From CAMYLR01 sp039590215 (GTDB lineage Bacteria; Gemmatimonadota; Gemmatimonadetes; JACCXV01; JAHWKZ01): a DNA stretch of 9,070 nucleotides. The notes below the pieces were generated by a model. That model was not told where the DNA came from. It searched no databases and saw only the letters and a program-made list of their open reading frames with translations. Positions 1 through 7,303 of this stretch are shown here, piece by piece. Position 1 is the stretch's first letter, and every line of letters begins with the position of its first letter. Made by a program: the position numbers and the translations under genes. The stretch covers positions 1 to 9,070 of the forward strand of contig JBDHFX010000120.1 of NCBI GenBank assembly GCA_039590215.1, written 5' to 3'.

Positions 1-49
1 AGCCGTACCCCTTGGCGTCGTTGAACCACTTGACTTTGCCCTTCTGCAT
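1..49 (-). CDS. csp: CspA-family cold-shock protein, 5' end only
   Basis: The reverse complement from position 49 opens with ATG and reads MQKGKVKWFNDAKGYG before the window ends. This matches the first beta-strands of the CspA/cold-shock-domain family, small (about 65-70 residue) single-stranded nucleic-acid-binding proteins that act as RNA chaperones. The KGxVKWFN motif and the following KGYG turn, which leads into the RNP1 strand, are diagnostic even in this short piece. A good ribosome binding site (GGAGGAG, 60-66) lies 10 bases upstream of the ATG. The gene follows the NHL-protein gene by 55 bases on the same strand with no visible terminator between them; I cannot tell whether it has its own promoter. 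About three quarters of the gene is outside the window. Confidence 0.9.
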   Translation of the reverse strand, partial: MQKGKVKWFNDAKGYG

Positions 50-53
50 GGCG

Positions 54-68
54 CTGGAACTCCTCCAG
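54..68 (-). promoter_or_regulatory. Ribosome binding site of csp inside a small hairpin
   Basis: On the minus strand the sequence CTGGA GGAGT TCCAG (68 down to 54) forms a 5-bp stem with a 5-base loop. The GGAGGAG Shine-Dalgarno run sits partly in the 5' stem arm and partly in the loop, four bases before the ATG-proximal end. The ribosome binding site is clear; the hairpin is short and its regulatory meaning is inference only. Confidence 0.45.
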
Positions 69-104
69 TTGAAGCCGGTACTGTGCGGATGGACGTCGGC
101 GAGT

Positions 105-1562
105 CTACTGATCCTCGGAATAGGGTGTCAAGTGGCCTCGCCAGGCGATTTCGAGGTCCCGAATCCGGCTGAAGCGACGACGACTTGAGTATGTCGGTCG
201 AGCTTCCACAAAGACCCGCCGCGCCCCTTCGTGCCAGCCCTCGACCGGAGGGGTCCTCCACTCGGTCGAGGTCCACGACACGGTCTGGGCGCCTGCGCCA
301 TGGATCCCGGCATCCACGATCGCCAGCGTGTCGCCCTCCGTGTTGACAAAGGCGGCGGTGATCAGCGCCGCCTCGGTTAGGAACAGATCGAATGCGACGC
401 GTTGGTCGCCGTCGCGCCGAATCTCGATCGGCCCGGCGCGCGGCTCGAAGTCGGTACCTACGAAGAAGTACTGGGCCCCTTCCCGCTCGGCTACGAACAC
501 CTGCCCAAATCGCCTCCAGATCGCTATACCCCGTGGTTCGTCGAGAGCGTCCTCGCCTGGACCTGGCCCCGAAAACGTCACCAGTGGGCGAAGCTCAGAA
601 TCGAACTTGTACAGTGCCCCGATGGTTCGATCGCTGACGTAGATATTGCCGAAGTAGTCAAGCTCCACGTAACCAAAGCGACCCGGTTGATCGGTCGGTC
701 GGTCGATCGCATCCGGCGTCGTCTCGGCGACCACCTCGCCGGTCGCGCTGAACACTCGAAGGCGACCGCCGTTCAGGTCGATCAGATACAGGCGATACTC
801 CTTCGGGCTGTACCAAGGATCGAGCGAGTCGCCGATCGCCAGCGCGATCGGCGCCTGCACATCGGCCGGGAGCGGCCAGCGGTCACCCTCAATCGGAGAT
901 GGCGGCAACAAATCGGTGCCTGCGCCAGCGGTCGAGTCGGCGAAGCGAAGCACGGCACCCGCCTCGCGATCAGCGACAAACAGCTGTCCACGGGCGTCAG
1001 CGGCCACATCATACGGTTCGCTTGCCCCCCACGTGCCGACCCAGATTACGCTACGGGCTATCGGATCCCATCGCAGCCGGGCGACGCGGCGGTTTCCGGT
1101 GTCGGCGACGTAGATGCGACCGTCGACGGTGGCCTCGATCCCGTGCGGCGATTGGAACCGCGCTTCACCCTCACCCTCGCGACCGTAGACCGCGAGCGTC
1201 CGCATCGTAGAGTTGTAGAGGATCTCACCGCGGCCTGCATTCACCCCGAACAACGTGAGCTGGAAGTCGTCCCCCTTGACCTCGGGATCATCGTCCGACG
1301 CGAACTTGACCGCAGTCACACCTTGTGGACTGTCGAACCGAGTTCGATCACCGAGAAACAACTTGAGGTGCGTCGATCGCGCGCGATGGATGCCCAATGT
1401 GTGGGCGAATGGCGGGTAGACCAACGTGGTGTGAGGTGGGCCCTCGGTTTCAGATTGGCCGCGCAACTGACCCGCCGCGATGATCGACAACATCGCCGCG
1501 ATCGCGAATCTGCTTCCCCTCACAGTCGCTGGTCCCCGCCTACCGTGAGGCTGCACTATCAT
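105..1562 (-). CDS. Secreted NHL-repeat beta-propeller protein with FlgD-like C-terminal domain
   Basis: A 485-residue exported protein. Residues about 15-36 form a signal peptide (basic RGSR, then a hydrophobic AIAAMLSIIAAG core). Residues about 70-370 look like a 6-bladed propeller of the NHL/TolB-like type: the clearest blade is at 136-163 (SPHGIEATVDGRIYVADTGN), with further blades at 183-207 (DVAADARGQLFVADREAG), 257-272, 298-321 (LDYFGNIYVSD) and 343-363 (PRGIAIWRRFGQVFVAE). Residues about 376-472 resemble the Ig-like FlgD_ig fold seen at the C-terminus of many secreted proteins of uncultured phyla. NHL propellers usually bind ligands or proteins; no catalytic residues are evident and the function is unknown. 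ATG at 1562 overlaps the end of the transglycosylase gene by 23 bases, with a weak CGGAG upstream; a GTG at codon 14, just before the signal core, is a plausible alternative start. Probably translationally coupled to slt. Confidence 0.82.
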   Translation of the reverse strand: MIVQPHGRRGPATVRGSRFAIAAMLSIIAAGQLRGQSETEGPPHTTLVYPPFAHTLGIHRARSTHLKLFLGDRTRFDSPQGVTAVKFASDDDPEVKGDDFQLTLFGVNAGRGEILYNSTMRTLAVYGREGEGEARFQSPHGIEATVDGRIYVADTGNRRVARLRWDPIARSVIWVGTWGASEPYDVAADARGQLFVADREAGAVLRFADSTAGAGTDLLPPSPIEGDRWPLPADVQAPIALAIGDSLDPWYSPKEYRLYLIDLNGGRLRVFSATGEVVAETTPDAIDRPTDQPGRFGYVELDYFGNIYVSDRTIGALYKFDSELRPLVTFSGPGPGEDALDEPRGIAIWRRFGQVFVAEREGAQYFFVGTDFEPRAGPIEIRRDGDQRVAFDLFLTEAALITAAFVNTEGDTLAIVDAGIHGAGAQTVSWTSTEWRTPPVEGWHEGARRVFVEARPTYSSRRRFSRIRDLEIAWRGHLTPYSEDQ

Positions 1563-3840
1563 CGTACAGGCTCCGGTAAAGAGCGTAGTGGACGATCACT
1601 TGTTTGACGTAGTTGCGAGTCTCCCGGAAGGGAATCCGATCGATCCACAACTCAGGGTCGAGCGTCCGCTCCGGGTACCACCACCAAACCTCGACGTTGT
1701 GCGGGCCACCGTTGTACGCGGCCAACACCGCTGGAATGAAACCCTCGAATCGGTCGATCTGCCGCTCCAGGTAGTGGGCACCGAAGTGGAGATTAACCGC
1801 TGGTTGGTAGAGGATCGTGGGATTGAAGTCGGGCCAGCCGGTAGCGGTGGCGATCTCGTTCCCGGTGTCGGGAATGATCTGCATGAGGCCGCGAGCGCCA
1901 GCGCGCGATTCAGCGTCAGCCCGAAACAGACTCTCCTGTCGAATGATCGCCAGCACCAAATAGCCATCGATGCCGTGAGCCGAGGACTCGTTGTCGACCG
2001 AGTTCACGAACCCCCTGGGGAAAGCGTAGGGCTCACCGGCAGCGCGCTCGCCAAGCCAAACACCTGCTCGCAGCGTCAGATCCGGGAAACCCCACACCTC
2101 CAGCTCTCGAGCCCACGCCACCAACTCGTTCGGGCTGCGGCGTCTGCGGGCGAGGGCTCGCTCGAGCTCGGCGCGAGCGTACCGCCATTCGCCGAGCGCT
2201 AGCAACGCTGCCGCCGTCTGCCCGGCGGAATCGGCGAGGGAGGCTTCAATCGTCTGTGTTTCAGCGACCCCAGCCGAGCGGTAACCGCGCCCCAAACGAC
2301 TCAGCCACGAACCACCCACCAACCGTTCGCTTGCCAGTAACGCGTAATAGTCGTTGTGCCGTTTGCTGGCGAGCTCGCGGAGAAGCTCCTCGGCGCCGTC
2401 GCTGTCGCCCTGCTCCTCCATTGCGCGCGCCAGCCAATAGCGGGCTTCGCGCACGCTGCGACGACCGCGGTACCTCGCATACCGATCTGCGGCTTCCTCG
2501 TAGCGACCCAGCGCGAATGCGAGGTGTGCCGCTCGCATGTAAGCCCGATCAGCGTAGAACGAGCGACTGTTTTGTCGCGCTACCTGATCGAAGTACTCAA
2601 TCGCGCGGTCACCGTACGATGGATCGAAAGCTTGGTCATCCTGATATGAATCGGCAATCAAGTACCGCGCCGCGGCGACGTGACGATGGCCCGGGAAACG
2701 AGCGATGAAGTTCTCGAGCCGACGCCGCGCGGTCTCTCCATTGCGGTCGGAAGCAGCCAGGCGGGCACGCGAGTACTGCGCCTCTGGCGCTCGCGGATCG
2801 TTCGGCCATCGACTCAGAAACTCGGCGTAGTCGGCCTCCGCGCCGGCGCGATCAGCTGCCGCCGTTCGTGCCTGCGCGCGTGCCAGAAAGGCCGCGCTCA
2901 ACGTCGCTTCGTCGAGGCTCTCGTCGATCGCCCTCGTTGCGAACTGCTCCGCCTCCGCTGGCCGACTGGCAGCCACCAGGATTTGGGCCGCTTCAACCGC
3001 AGAAATGCTGAGTCGCTCTCGCTGGACGGGATCAAGCACAATGTCTGACGCCGCCGCCGGTGTCTCGGCGAGCACACGGTGCCGGGTTTGATCAGCGGCA
3101 GCATGGTCGCCGACCTGATCTTCCAGCTCCGCCACCGCCAGCCAGCGCTGGCCGCGCGAAAGGCCGCGTGTCTCGAGCGCCAGCGCCGTCTGCAGCTGGC
3201 GAGCGAGGTCCAACTCGCCAGCCCGCTCGTAGAGCAAAACCAGCATCTCGCGCCCGTCGTCGTGGGCCAGCCCCGGCAGACCAGCTTCCGCCACCGCCGC
3301 CCACGCGGCTCGACCGCGGACCAGATCCCCCGTCTCTGCCGCCGCCTCCAACCGCCACAGCTCCACATAGGCACCGAGACCCGGGGCCGCGGCCGCTAGC
3401 CGCTCGAAGGCCCGATCGGCGCGGACTGGGTCTCCCAGCGCCATCGCCGCGTGTGCACTCCAGCGTTCGATCAGAGGCGTGCAACCGCTCGGCAGGAACC
3501 CGGTCGGCGTCGCTGCCAGCAGGTCTTGGTACTCCGCCCAGCGACCGAGCGCCGCCAGCGCGGCCAACCGATACACACGCGGTGCCGGCGCGTCCGCTGG
3601 CACCGACTCCAGCCATTTAAGCGCGACTTCCGAACGCCCCACTTCGATCCAGTTGCGTGCTGCCCGCGACGCCACTTCTCCTGTCAAATCCAGCAGCTCG
3701 CTTGGCGAATCGATCACCGGCACGTTATGCGGATAAAAGGCTACTGGATCGCCTGGACTCCAGAAGATCGGACATCGCTCGGCCGCGCCAGCCAACACCG
3801 GCAACAACATGACGGTCGCGATCGACAGAAGAACCCTCAT
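1540..3840 (-). CDS. slt: Soluble lytic murein transglycosylase (Slt70-like) with TPR-rich N-terminal region
   Basis: A 766-residue periplasmic enzyme that cleaves the MurNAc-GlcNAc bond of peptidoglycan, leaving 1,6-anhydro-MurNAc ends. Residues 1-20 are a signal peptide (MRVLLSIATVMLLPVLAGAA). Residues about 55-580 are alpha-helical, Ala/Arg/Glu-rich, with TPR-like repeats (for example around 345-385, 410-460, 475-495), equivalent to the superhelical ring of Slt70. The catalytic GH23 domain is at about 605-755: catalytic Glu636 in the AIIRQES motif, GLMQIIP at 651-657, AAYNGGP at 707-713, and FRETRNYV at 738-745. All family hallmarks are present, so it should be active. A GTG at 3930 in the same frame would add 30 residues, but these read through a terminator hairpin and overlap exbD, and would bury the signal peptide, so I chose ATG 3840. 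No strong Shine-Dalgarno precedes this ATG. Somewhat longer than E. coli Slt70. Confidence 0.93.
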   Translation of the reverse strand: MRVLLSIATVMLLPVLAGAAERCPIFWSPGDPVAFYPHNVPVIDSPSELLDLTGEVASRAARNWIEVGRSEVALKWLESVPADAPAPRVYRLAALAALGRWAEYQDLLAATPTGFLPSGCTPLIERWSAHAAMALGDPVRADRAFERLAAAAPGLGAYVELWRLEAAAETGDLVRGRAAWAAVAEAGLPGLAHDDGREMLVLLYERAGELDLARQLQTALALETRGLSRGQRWLAVAELEDQVGDHAAADQTRHRVLAETPAAASDIVLDPVQRERLSISAVEAAQILVAASRPAEAEQFATRAIDESLDEATLSAAFLARAQARTAAADRAGAEADYAEFLSRWPNDPRAPEAQYSRARLAASDRNGETARRRLENFIARFPGHRHVAAARYLIADSYQDDQAFDPSYGDRAIEYFDQVARQNSRSFYADRAYMRAAHLAFALGRYEEAADRYARYRGRRSVREARYWLARAMEEQGDSDGAEELLRELASKRHNDYYALLASERLVGGSWLSRLGRGYRSAGVAETQTIEASLADSAGQTAAALLALGEWRYARAELERALARRRRSPNELVAWARELEVWGFPDLTLRAGVWLGERAAGEPYAFPRGFVNSVDNESSAHGIDGYLVLAIIRQESLFRADAESRAGARGLMQIIPDTGNEIATATGWPDFNPTILYQPAVNLHFGAHYLERQIDRFEGFIPAVLAAYNGGPHNVEVWWWYPERTLDPELWIDRIPFRETRNYVKQVIVHYALYRSLYDDSAASR

Positions 3841-3854
3841 GAGTCCAATAAACG

Positions 3855-3882
3855 AAAAAAGGCCCGGATCGCAACCCGGGCC
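3855..3882 (-). terminator. Rho-independent terminator after exbD
   Basis: On the minus strand a perfect 7-bp stem GGCCCGG / CCGGGCC (3882-3876 with 3867-3861) with an 8-base loop is followed at once by six T (3860-3855). A G-T pair can close the loop further. This is a textbook intrinsic terminator placed 26 bases past the exbD stop codon and only 14 bases before the slt ATG. Confidence 0.92.
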
Positions 3883-3908
3883 CCTTCCCGACTCCATTCG
3901 GCGGGTTG

Positions 3909-4346
3909 TTACTCGATGGATCGATCCCACTCCTGTAGGCTGATCCGGGTCGAACCCGCCAGCTTGACCTCATCCAGAACGTTGACCATGTCGACGTACT
4001 TCGCCTGTGGCGACGTCTTGACGCTCACGATCAGCCTCGGGTTGGCCGCCAGCTCCTGGCGCGCGACCGCTTCGACCTGATCGTAGTTGATCGTCTGCTT
4101 GTCCGGAGAATCCCCACGCCGCAGCTGCACCACACCGTTCCCGACCACGTAAAAGGTGATGATATTCTTGGGGTTGACCTCGATTTCCTCGGTCTGCTTC
4201 TCGGGCAACACCAAGCTCAACCCGCGATCCTCGGCGAACACCGTAGTCACCAGGAAGAAGACCAGCAGGAGAAACGCGATGTCGGCCATCGAGGCGGTCG
4301 GGATCTCGTCCGAAACCCTAGACTTGCGTTTCAGGATCTGCGCCAT
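3909..4346 (-). CDS. exbD: ExbD/TolR-family biopolymer transport protein
   Basis: A 145-residue inner-membrane protein of the ExbD/TolR family, the partner of ExbB/TolQ in a proton-motive-force-driven motor that energises outer-membrane processes. A short cytoplasmic N-terminus (residues 1-18, basic) is followed by one membrane helix at about 20-37 (MADIAFLLLVFFLVTT). Asp22 in this helix matches the essential proton-carrying Asp of the family. Residues about 45-145 form the periplasmic domain, with VLPE and the long helix-strand region around EAVARQELAANPRLIVSVKT. A GAGGG ribosome binding site (4355-4359) lies 8 bases before the ATG, inside the end of exbB; the gap between the two genes is 3 bases, so the pair is one translational unit. 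Whether it serves a TonB-like or Tol-Pal-like system cannot be told, because neither TonB nor TolA/TolB/Pal is in the window. Confidence 0.94.
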   Translation of the reverse strand: MAQILKRKSRVSDEIPTASMADIAFLLLVFFLVTTVFAEDRGLSLVLPEKQTEEIEVNPKNIITFYVVGNGVVQLRRGDSPDKQTINYDQVEAVARQELAANPRLIVSVKTSPQAKYVDMVNVLDEVKLAGSTRISLQEWDRSIE

Positions 4347-4349
4347 TGA

Positions 4350-4946
4350 TTAGGCCCTCGGCGGGGCTGCCGGCGATGGCGCGCGCTCGATCTCGTGGAG
4401 GGTCTCGATCAGATTCTGCGAGGTCTCCTCCATATCGATCACAAGCCCGTCGATCTTTGACACGAAGTAGTTGTGCGCGATGTTGACGGGGATCGCGATC
4501 GCCAAGCCGGTAGCGGTCGTAATGAGCGCCACCTTGATACCGCCAGCCACCAACGTTGCGTCCACCTCACCGGCCAGCTCGATCGCGCCGAACGCGATGA
4601 TCATGCCGGCGACCGTTCCCAGGAATCCCAGCAACGGGGCCACGTTGGCGATCGTCGCCAGCCAAACCAGCCCGCTCTCGAGCCGTGACATCTGGATCAT
4701 GCCCTCGTTCTCGATCGCGGTCATCACTCGCTCGGTTCCCTGATCATGTTTGTCGAGACCGGCCAATAGAATGTTGGCAACCGGCGTGTCGCTCTCGCGG
4801 CACCGGGCTTTGGCCTCTTCCAACCGATGATTGGAAATCAGGCCATCAACGTCCTCGAGCAGAGAACGCGTCTTGCTCGATGTCGACATGAGCGATGAGA
4901 GCTTCCAAGCGATCAGGAGTAGACCGATGATCGCCAGAGCCAACAT
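4350..4946 (-). CDS. exbB: ExbB/TolQ/MotA-family proton channel protein
   Basis: A 198-residue polytopic inner-membrane protein that forms the pentameric stator of the ExbBD/TolQR motor. Three membrane helices are visible: about 2-20, about 93-121 (WLATIANVAPLLGFLGTVAG) and about 134-161 (GIKVALITTATGLAIAIPVN). The family signature PLLGFLGTVAGM and the pore-lining threonines (T111; T143-T145 region) are present. Helix 1 starts at the very first residue, so the usual N-terminal periplasmic leader is missing; the upstream frame stays open back to the oppF stop codon, but I see no ATG or GTG there. A weak AGGG lies upstream of the ATG but is inside a perfect hairpin. The C-terminal tail is Pro/Ala-rich. 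The gene begins 66 bases after the oppF stop and is followed 3 bases later by exbD. Confidence 0.93.
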   Translation of the reverse strand: MLALAIIGLLLIAWKLSSLMSTSSKTRSLLEDVDGLISNHRLEEAKARCRESDTPVANILLAGLDKHDQGTERVMTAIENEGMIQMSRLESGLVWLATIANVAPLLGFLGTVAGMIIAFGAIELAGEVDATLVAGGIKVALITTATGLAIAIPVNIAHNYFVSKIDGLVIDMEETSQNLIETLHEIERAPSPAAPPRA

Positions 4947-4951
4947 TAGTA

Positions 4952-4988
4952 GGCCCTGCGAAGGGCCGTCAAGTCGCCGGTCCCGGCG
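4952..4988 (-). promoter_or_regulatory. Two adjacent hairpins between oppF and exbB
   Basis: On the minus strand, 4967-4952 reads GGCCCT TCGC AGGGCC, a perfect 6-bp stem with a 4-base loop, ending 5 bases before the exbB ATG. Immediately upstream, 4988-4975 reads CGCCG GGAC CGGCG, a second 5-bp stem. Neither is followed by a T-run, so they are not standard terminators. The first contains the only Shine-Dalgarno-like AGGG for exbB. They may stabilise or separate the transcripts, or limit exbB translation; this is inferred from base pairing only. Confidence 0.4.
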
Positions 4989-5012
4989 CCTCCGAGCGCT
5001 CCAAAAGTGGCC

Positions 5013-5951
<939 letters not shown>

Positions 5952-5959
<8 letters not shown>

Positions 5960-6920
5960 AGAGAAAGCACCTCACCACGTGACCGTTGTCCGCGATCTCC
6001 TTGAGCGCGGGCAACTCACGCTTACAGATGTCCATCACGCGGGGGCAGCGGTTCTGAAATGGGCAACCCACGGTCTCCTCGAAAGGTGACGGGACTCCGC
6101 CGGGAATCGTATTGAGCCGCTCGACCTTCTCGCCGAGTTTGGGGATCGCTTCCTTCAGCCCCTCGGTGTAGGGGTGACTTGGTCCTCCGAAGACCTGTTC
6201 GGCGGTGCCGATCTCGACCACGATGCCCGCGTACATGACGACCACTCGATGGGCGGTCTCGGCGATGACACCCAAATCATGAGTAATCAACATGATCGCC
6301 ATCCCGAAATCTTCCTGGAGCTGGTTCAGCAGGTCCAGTATCTGCGCCTGAACGGTTACGTCCAACGCCGTGGTCGGCTCATCGGCGATCAACATTGCGG
6401 GGTCGCATGCCAGCGCCATCGCGATCATTACACGCTGCCTCTGGCCGCCGGACAACTGATGTGGATACTCGTCGACACGCTGTTCGGGGTCGGGGATACG
6501 CACCCGACCAAGCATCTCGATCGCTTTTTCACGCGATTCGTCCTTCGACATCCCGCGATGGAGTCGCAGCACCTCGCTGATCTGATCACCGACGGTATAG
6601 ACCGGATTTAGCGACGTCATCGGTTCTTGGAAGATCATCGCGATCTCGTTGCCGCGGATCCGGCGCATCTCCTTTTCGGACAACGCCAGCAGATCAAGGT
6701 CCTGAAACTGGATGTGTCCGCCTTCGATCCTTCCCGGCGGGTCCGGAATGAGTCGCAGTATGGACAGGGCGGTAACCGACTTCCCGCACCCCGATTCGCC
6801 GACGATGCCGAGCGTCTCCTGCGCATGCAAGTCGAACGACACGCCGTCGACCGCCCTGGCGACACCCTCGTCGGTGTAGAAGTAGGTTTCGAGATCCTCG
6901 ACCTTGAGTAGCAGCTCCAT
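5952..6920 (-). CDS. oppD: Peptide ABC transporter ATPase, OppD/DppD family
   Basis: A 322-residue cytoplasmic ATPase that drives import of di-/oligopeptides (or related substrates such as nickel or glycans in some members) through OppBC. Visible motifs: Walker A GESGCGKS at 41-48, Q-loop Gln98 in IFQEPMTSLNP, signature LSGGQRQR at 156-163, Walker B LIADEP at 177-182 with catalytic Glu181, D-loop SALD-equivalent TALD at 184-187, H-loop His214. The C-terminal oligo_HPY region contains HPYTEGL and four Cys (286, 292, 299, 318), a pattern linked to an iron-sulphur cluster in some peptide-importer ATPases. The ATG at 6920 is preferred over GTG 6980, which would add 20 residues inside the upstream gene; AAGAGG (6924-6929) just before ATG 6920 overlaps the stop codon of the upstream HTH gene, indicating coupling. 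Substrate cannot be deduced from the ATPase. Normal family length. Confidence 0.95.
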
Positions 6921-6927
6921 ACGCCTC

Positions 6928-7263
6928 TTACAACCGGTCGTGTTGTCGTAGGTAGACCACCAAATGTGCCAGATTCCCACTCAGGAAAACATCCCTCGGC
7001 GTCCTGTTCCCGAGCGCCGGTATCCGCGCATCGAACCATTCCCGAGACCGACGCCGCGAGCGCAACGACTTCTGAACCTGGTACAAGAACGCGTCCAACA
7101 GCTCCAACCGCTCCAGATACTCCTTAGACGGTATCTGCTCGCCTCTGCGCCAGCGGTTTAGCGTGCCTGCGGTACAGCCCACGGAACTGGCTATCGCCTT
7201 TGTGTCAAGGTCAAACAGCTCCATCAGCCTGCTGATCGTTCCTTCGCTGATCCCGGTTACCAT
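6928..7263 (-). CDS. Xre-type helix-turn-helix protein with DUF2384 (ParS/MbcA antitoxin-like) C-terminus
   Basis: A 111-residue protein inside the transporter operon. Residues about 8-45 form a helix-turn-helix (LDTKAIASSVGCTAGTLNRWRRGEQIP): the SVGCTAGTLNRWRRG segment is a typical Xre recognition helix. Residues about 72-109 (REWFDARIPALGNRTPRDVFLSGN) match the pattern of the DUF2384/Xre-MbcA-ParS toxin-binding domain, 'W...p..aL.g..P.dll..g'. Such proteins are usually antitoxins of RES-Xre (ParST/MbcTA) modules, which neutralise NAD-degrading or ADP-ribosylating RES toxins and repress their own operon. No RES gene is next to it: oppC ends 40 bases upstream and oppD starts 7 bases downstream. 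It may be an orphan antitoxin or a regulator of the operon. A strong ribosome binding site GAGGAGGAG (7269-7277) is 5 bases from the ATG. Confidence 0.75.
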   Translation of the reverse strand: MVTGISEGTISRLMELFDLDTKAIASSVGCTAGTLNRWRRGEQIPSKEYLERLELLDAFLYQVQKSLRSRRRSREWFDARIPALGNRTPRDVFLSGNLAHLVVYLRQHDRL

Positions 7264-7268
7264 TTGGA

Positions 7269-7277
7269 CTCCTCCTC
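7269..7277 (-). promoter_or_regulatory. Strong Shine-Dalgarno of the HTH gene
   Basis: GAGGAGGAG lies 5 bases before the ATG at 7263 in the 40-base gap after the oppC stop codon. It is the strongest ribosome binding site in the operon portion of the window and fixes this start. No promoter or operator repeat is evident in the gap. Confidence 0.85.
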
Positions 7278-7303
7278 AGCGCCGGGGGTCGGAAGCCGGT
7301 CGG

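Noticed and set aside
691..709. Short TCGG tandem (about four units) in the NHL gene
   Set aside because: It is codon usage within the DRPTDQP segment, too short to be a meaningful repeat, and the frame is intact.
780..860. Frequent CGATCG / GCGATCG-like palindromes, reminiscent of HIP1
   Set aside because: They follow from Asp/Ile/Arg/Ala codon choices (GAT, ATC, CGA, GCG) in GC-rich coding DNA; the neighbouring genes give no support for a cyanobacterium.
402..1607. Long plus-strand open frame of 401 codons opposite the NHL-protein gene
   Set aside because: It is antisense to a gene with a signal peptide and clear NHL motifs; its translation is Arg-rich and low in recognisable domains, typical of a shadow frame in GC-rich DNA.
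3060..3620. Plus-strand Pro/Arg/Ala-rich open frame opposite slt
   Set aside because: Composition is purely that of a GC-rich antisense frame, with no start-site signal or domain.
3855..3882. Possible promoter overlapping the terminator (TTGCGA at 3874-3869 with a TATTGG about 18 bases on)
   Set aside because: The -10 match is only three of six and would place the transcript start at the ATG; too weak to list as a feature.
3841..3930. Start of the transglycosylase at GTG 3930 (30 extra residues)
   Set aside because: The extension reads through the exbD terminator hairpin, overlaps the exbD end and places the signal peptide internally; ATG 3840 begins exactly at the signal peptide.
6921..6980. 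Start of oppD at GTG 6980 (20 extra residues)
   Set aside because: The extra residues lie inside the HTH gene and match nothing in the family; ATG 6920 begins the usual LLKVEDL strand and has AAGAGG just upstream.
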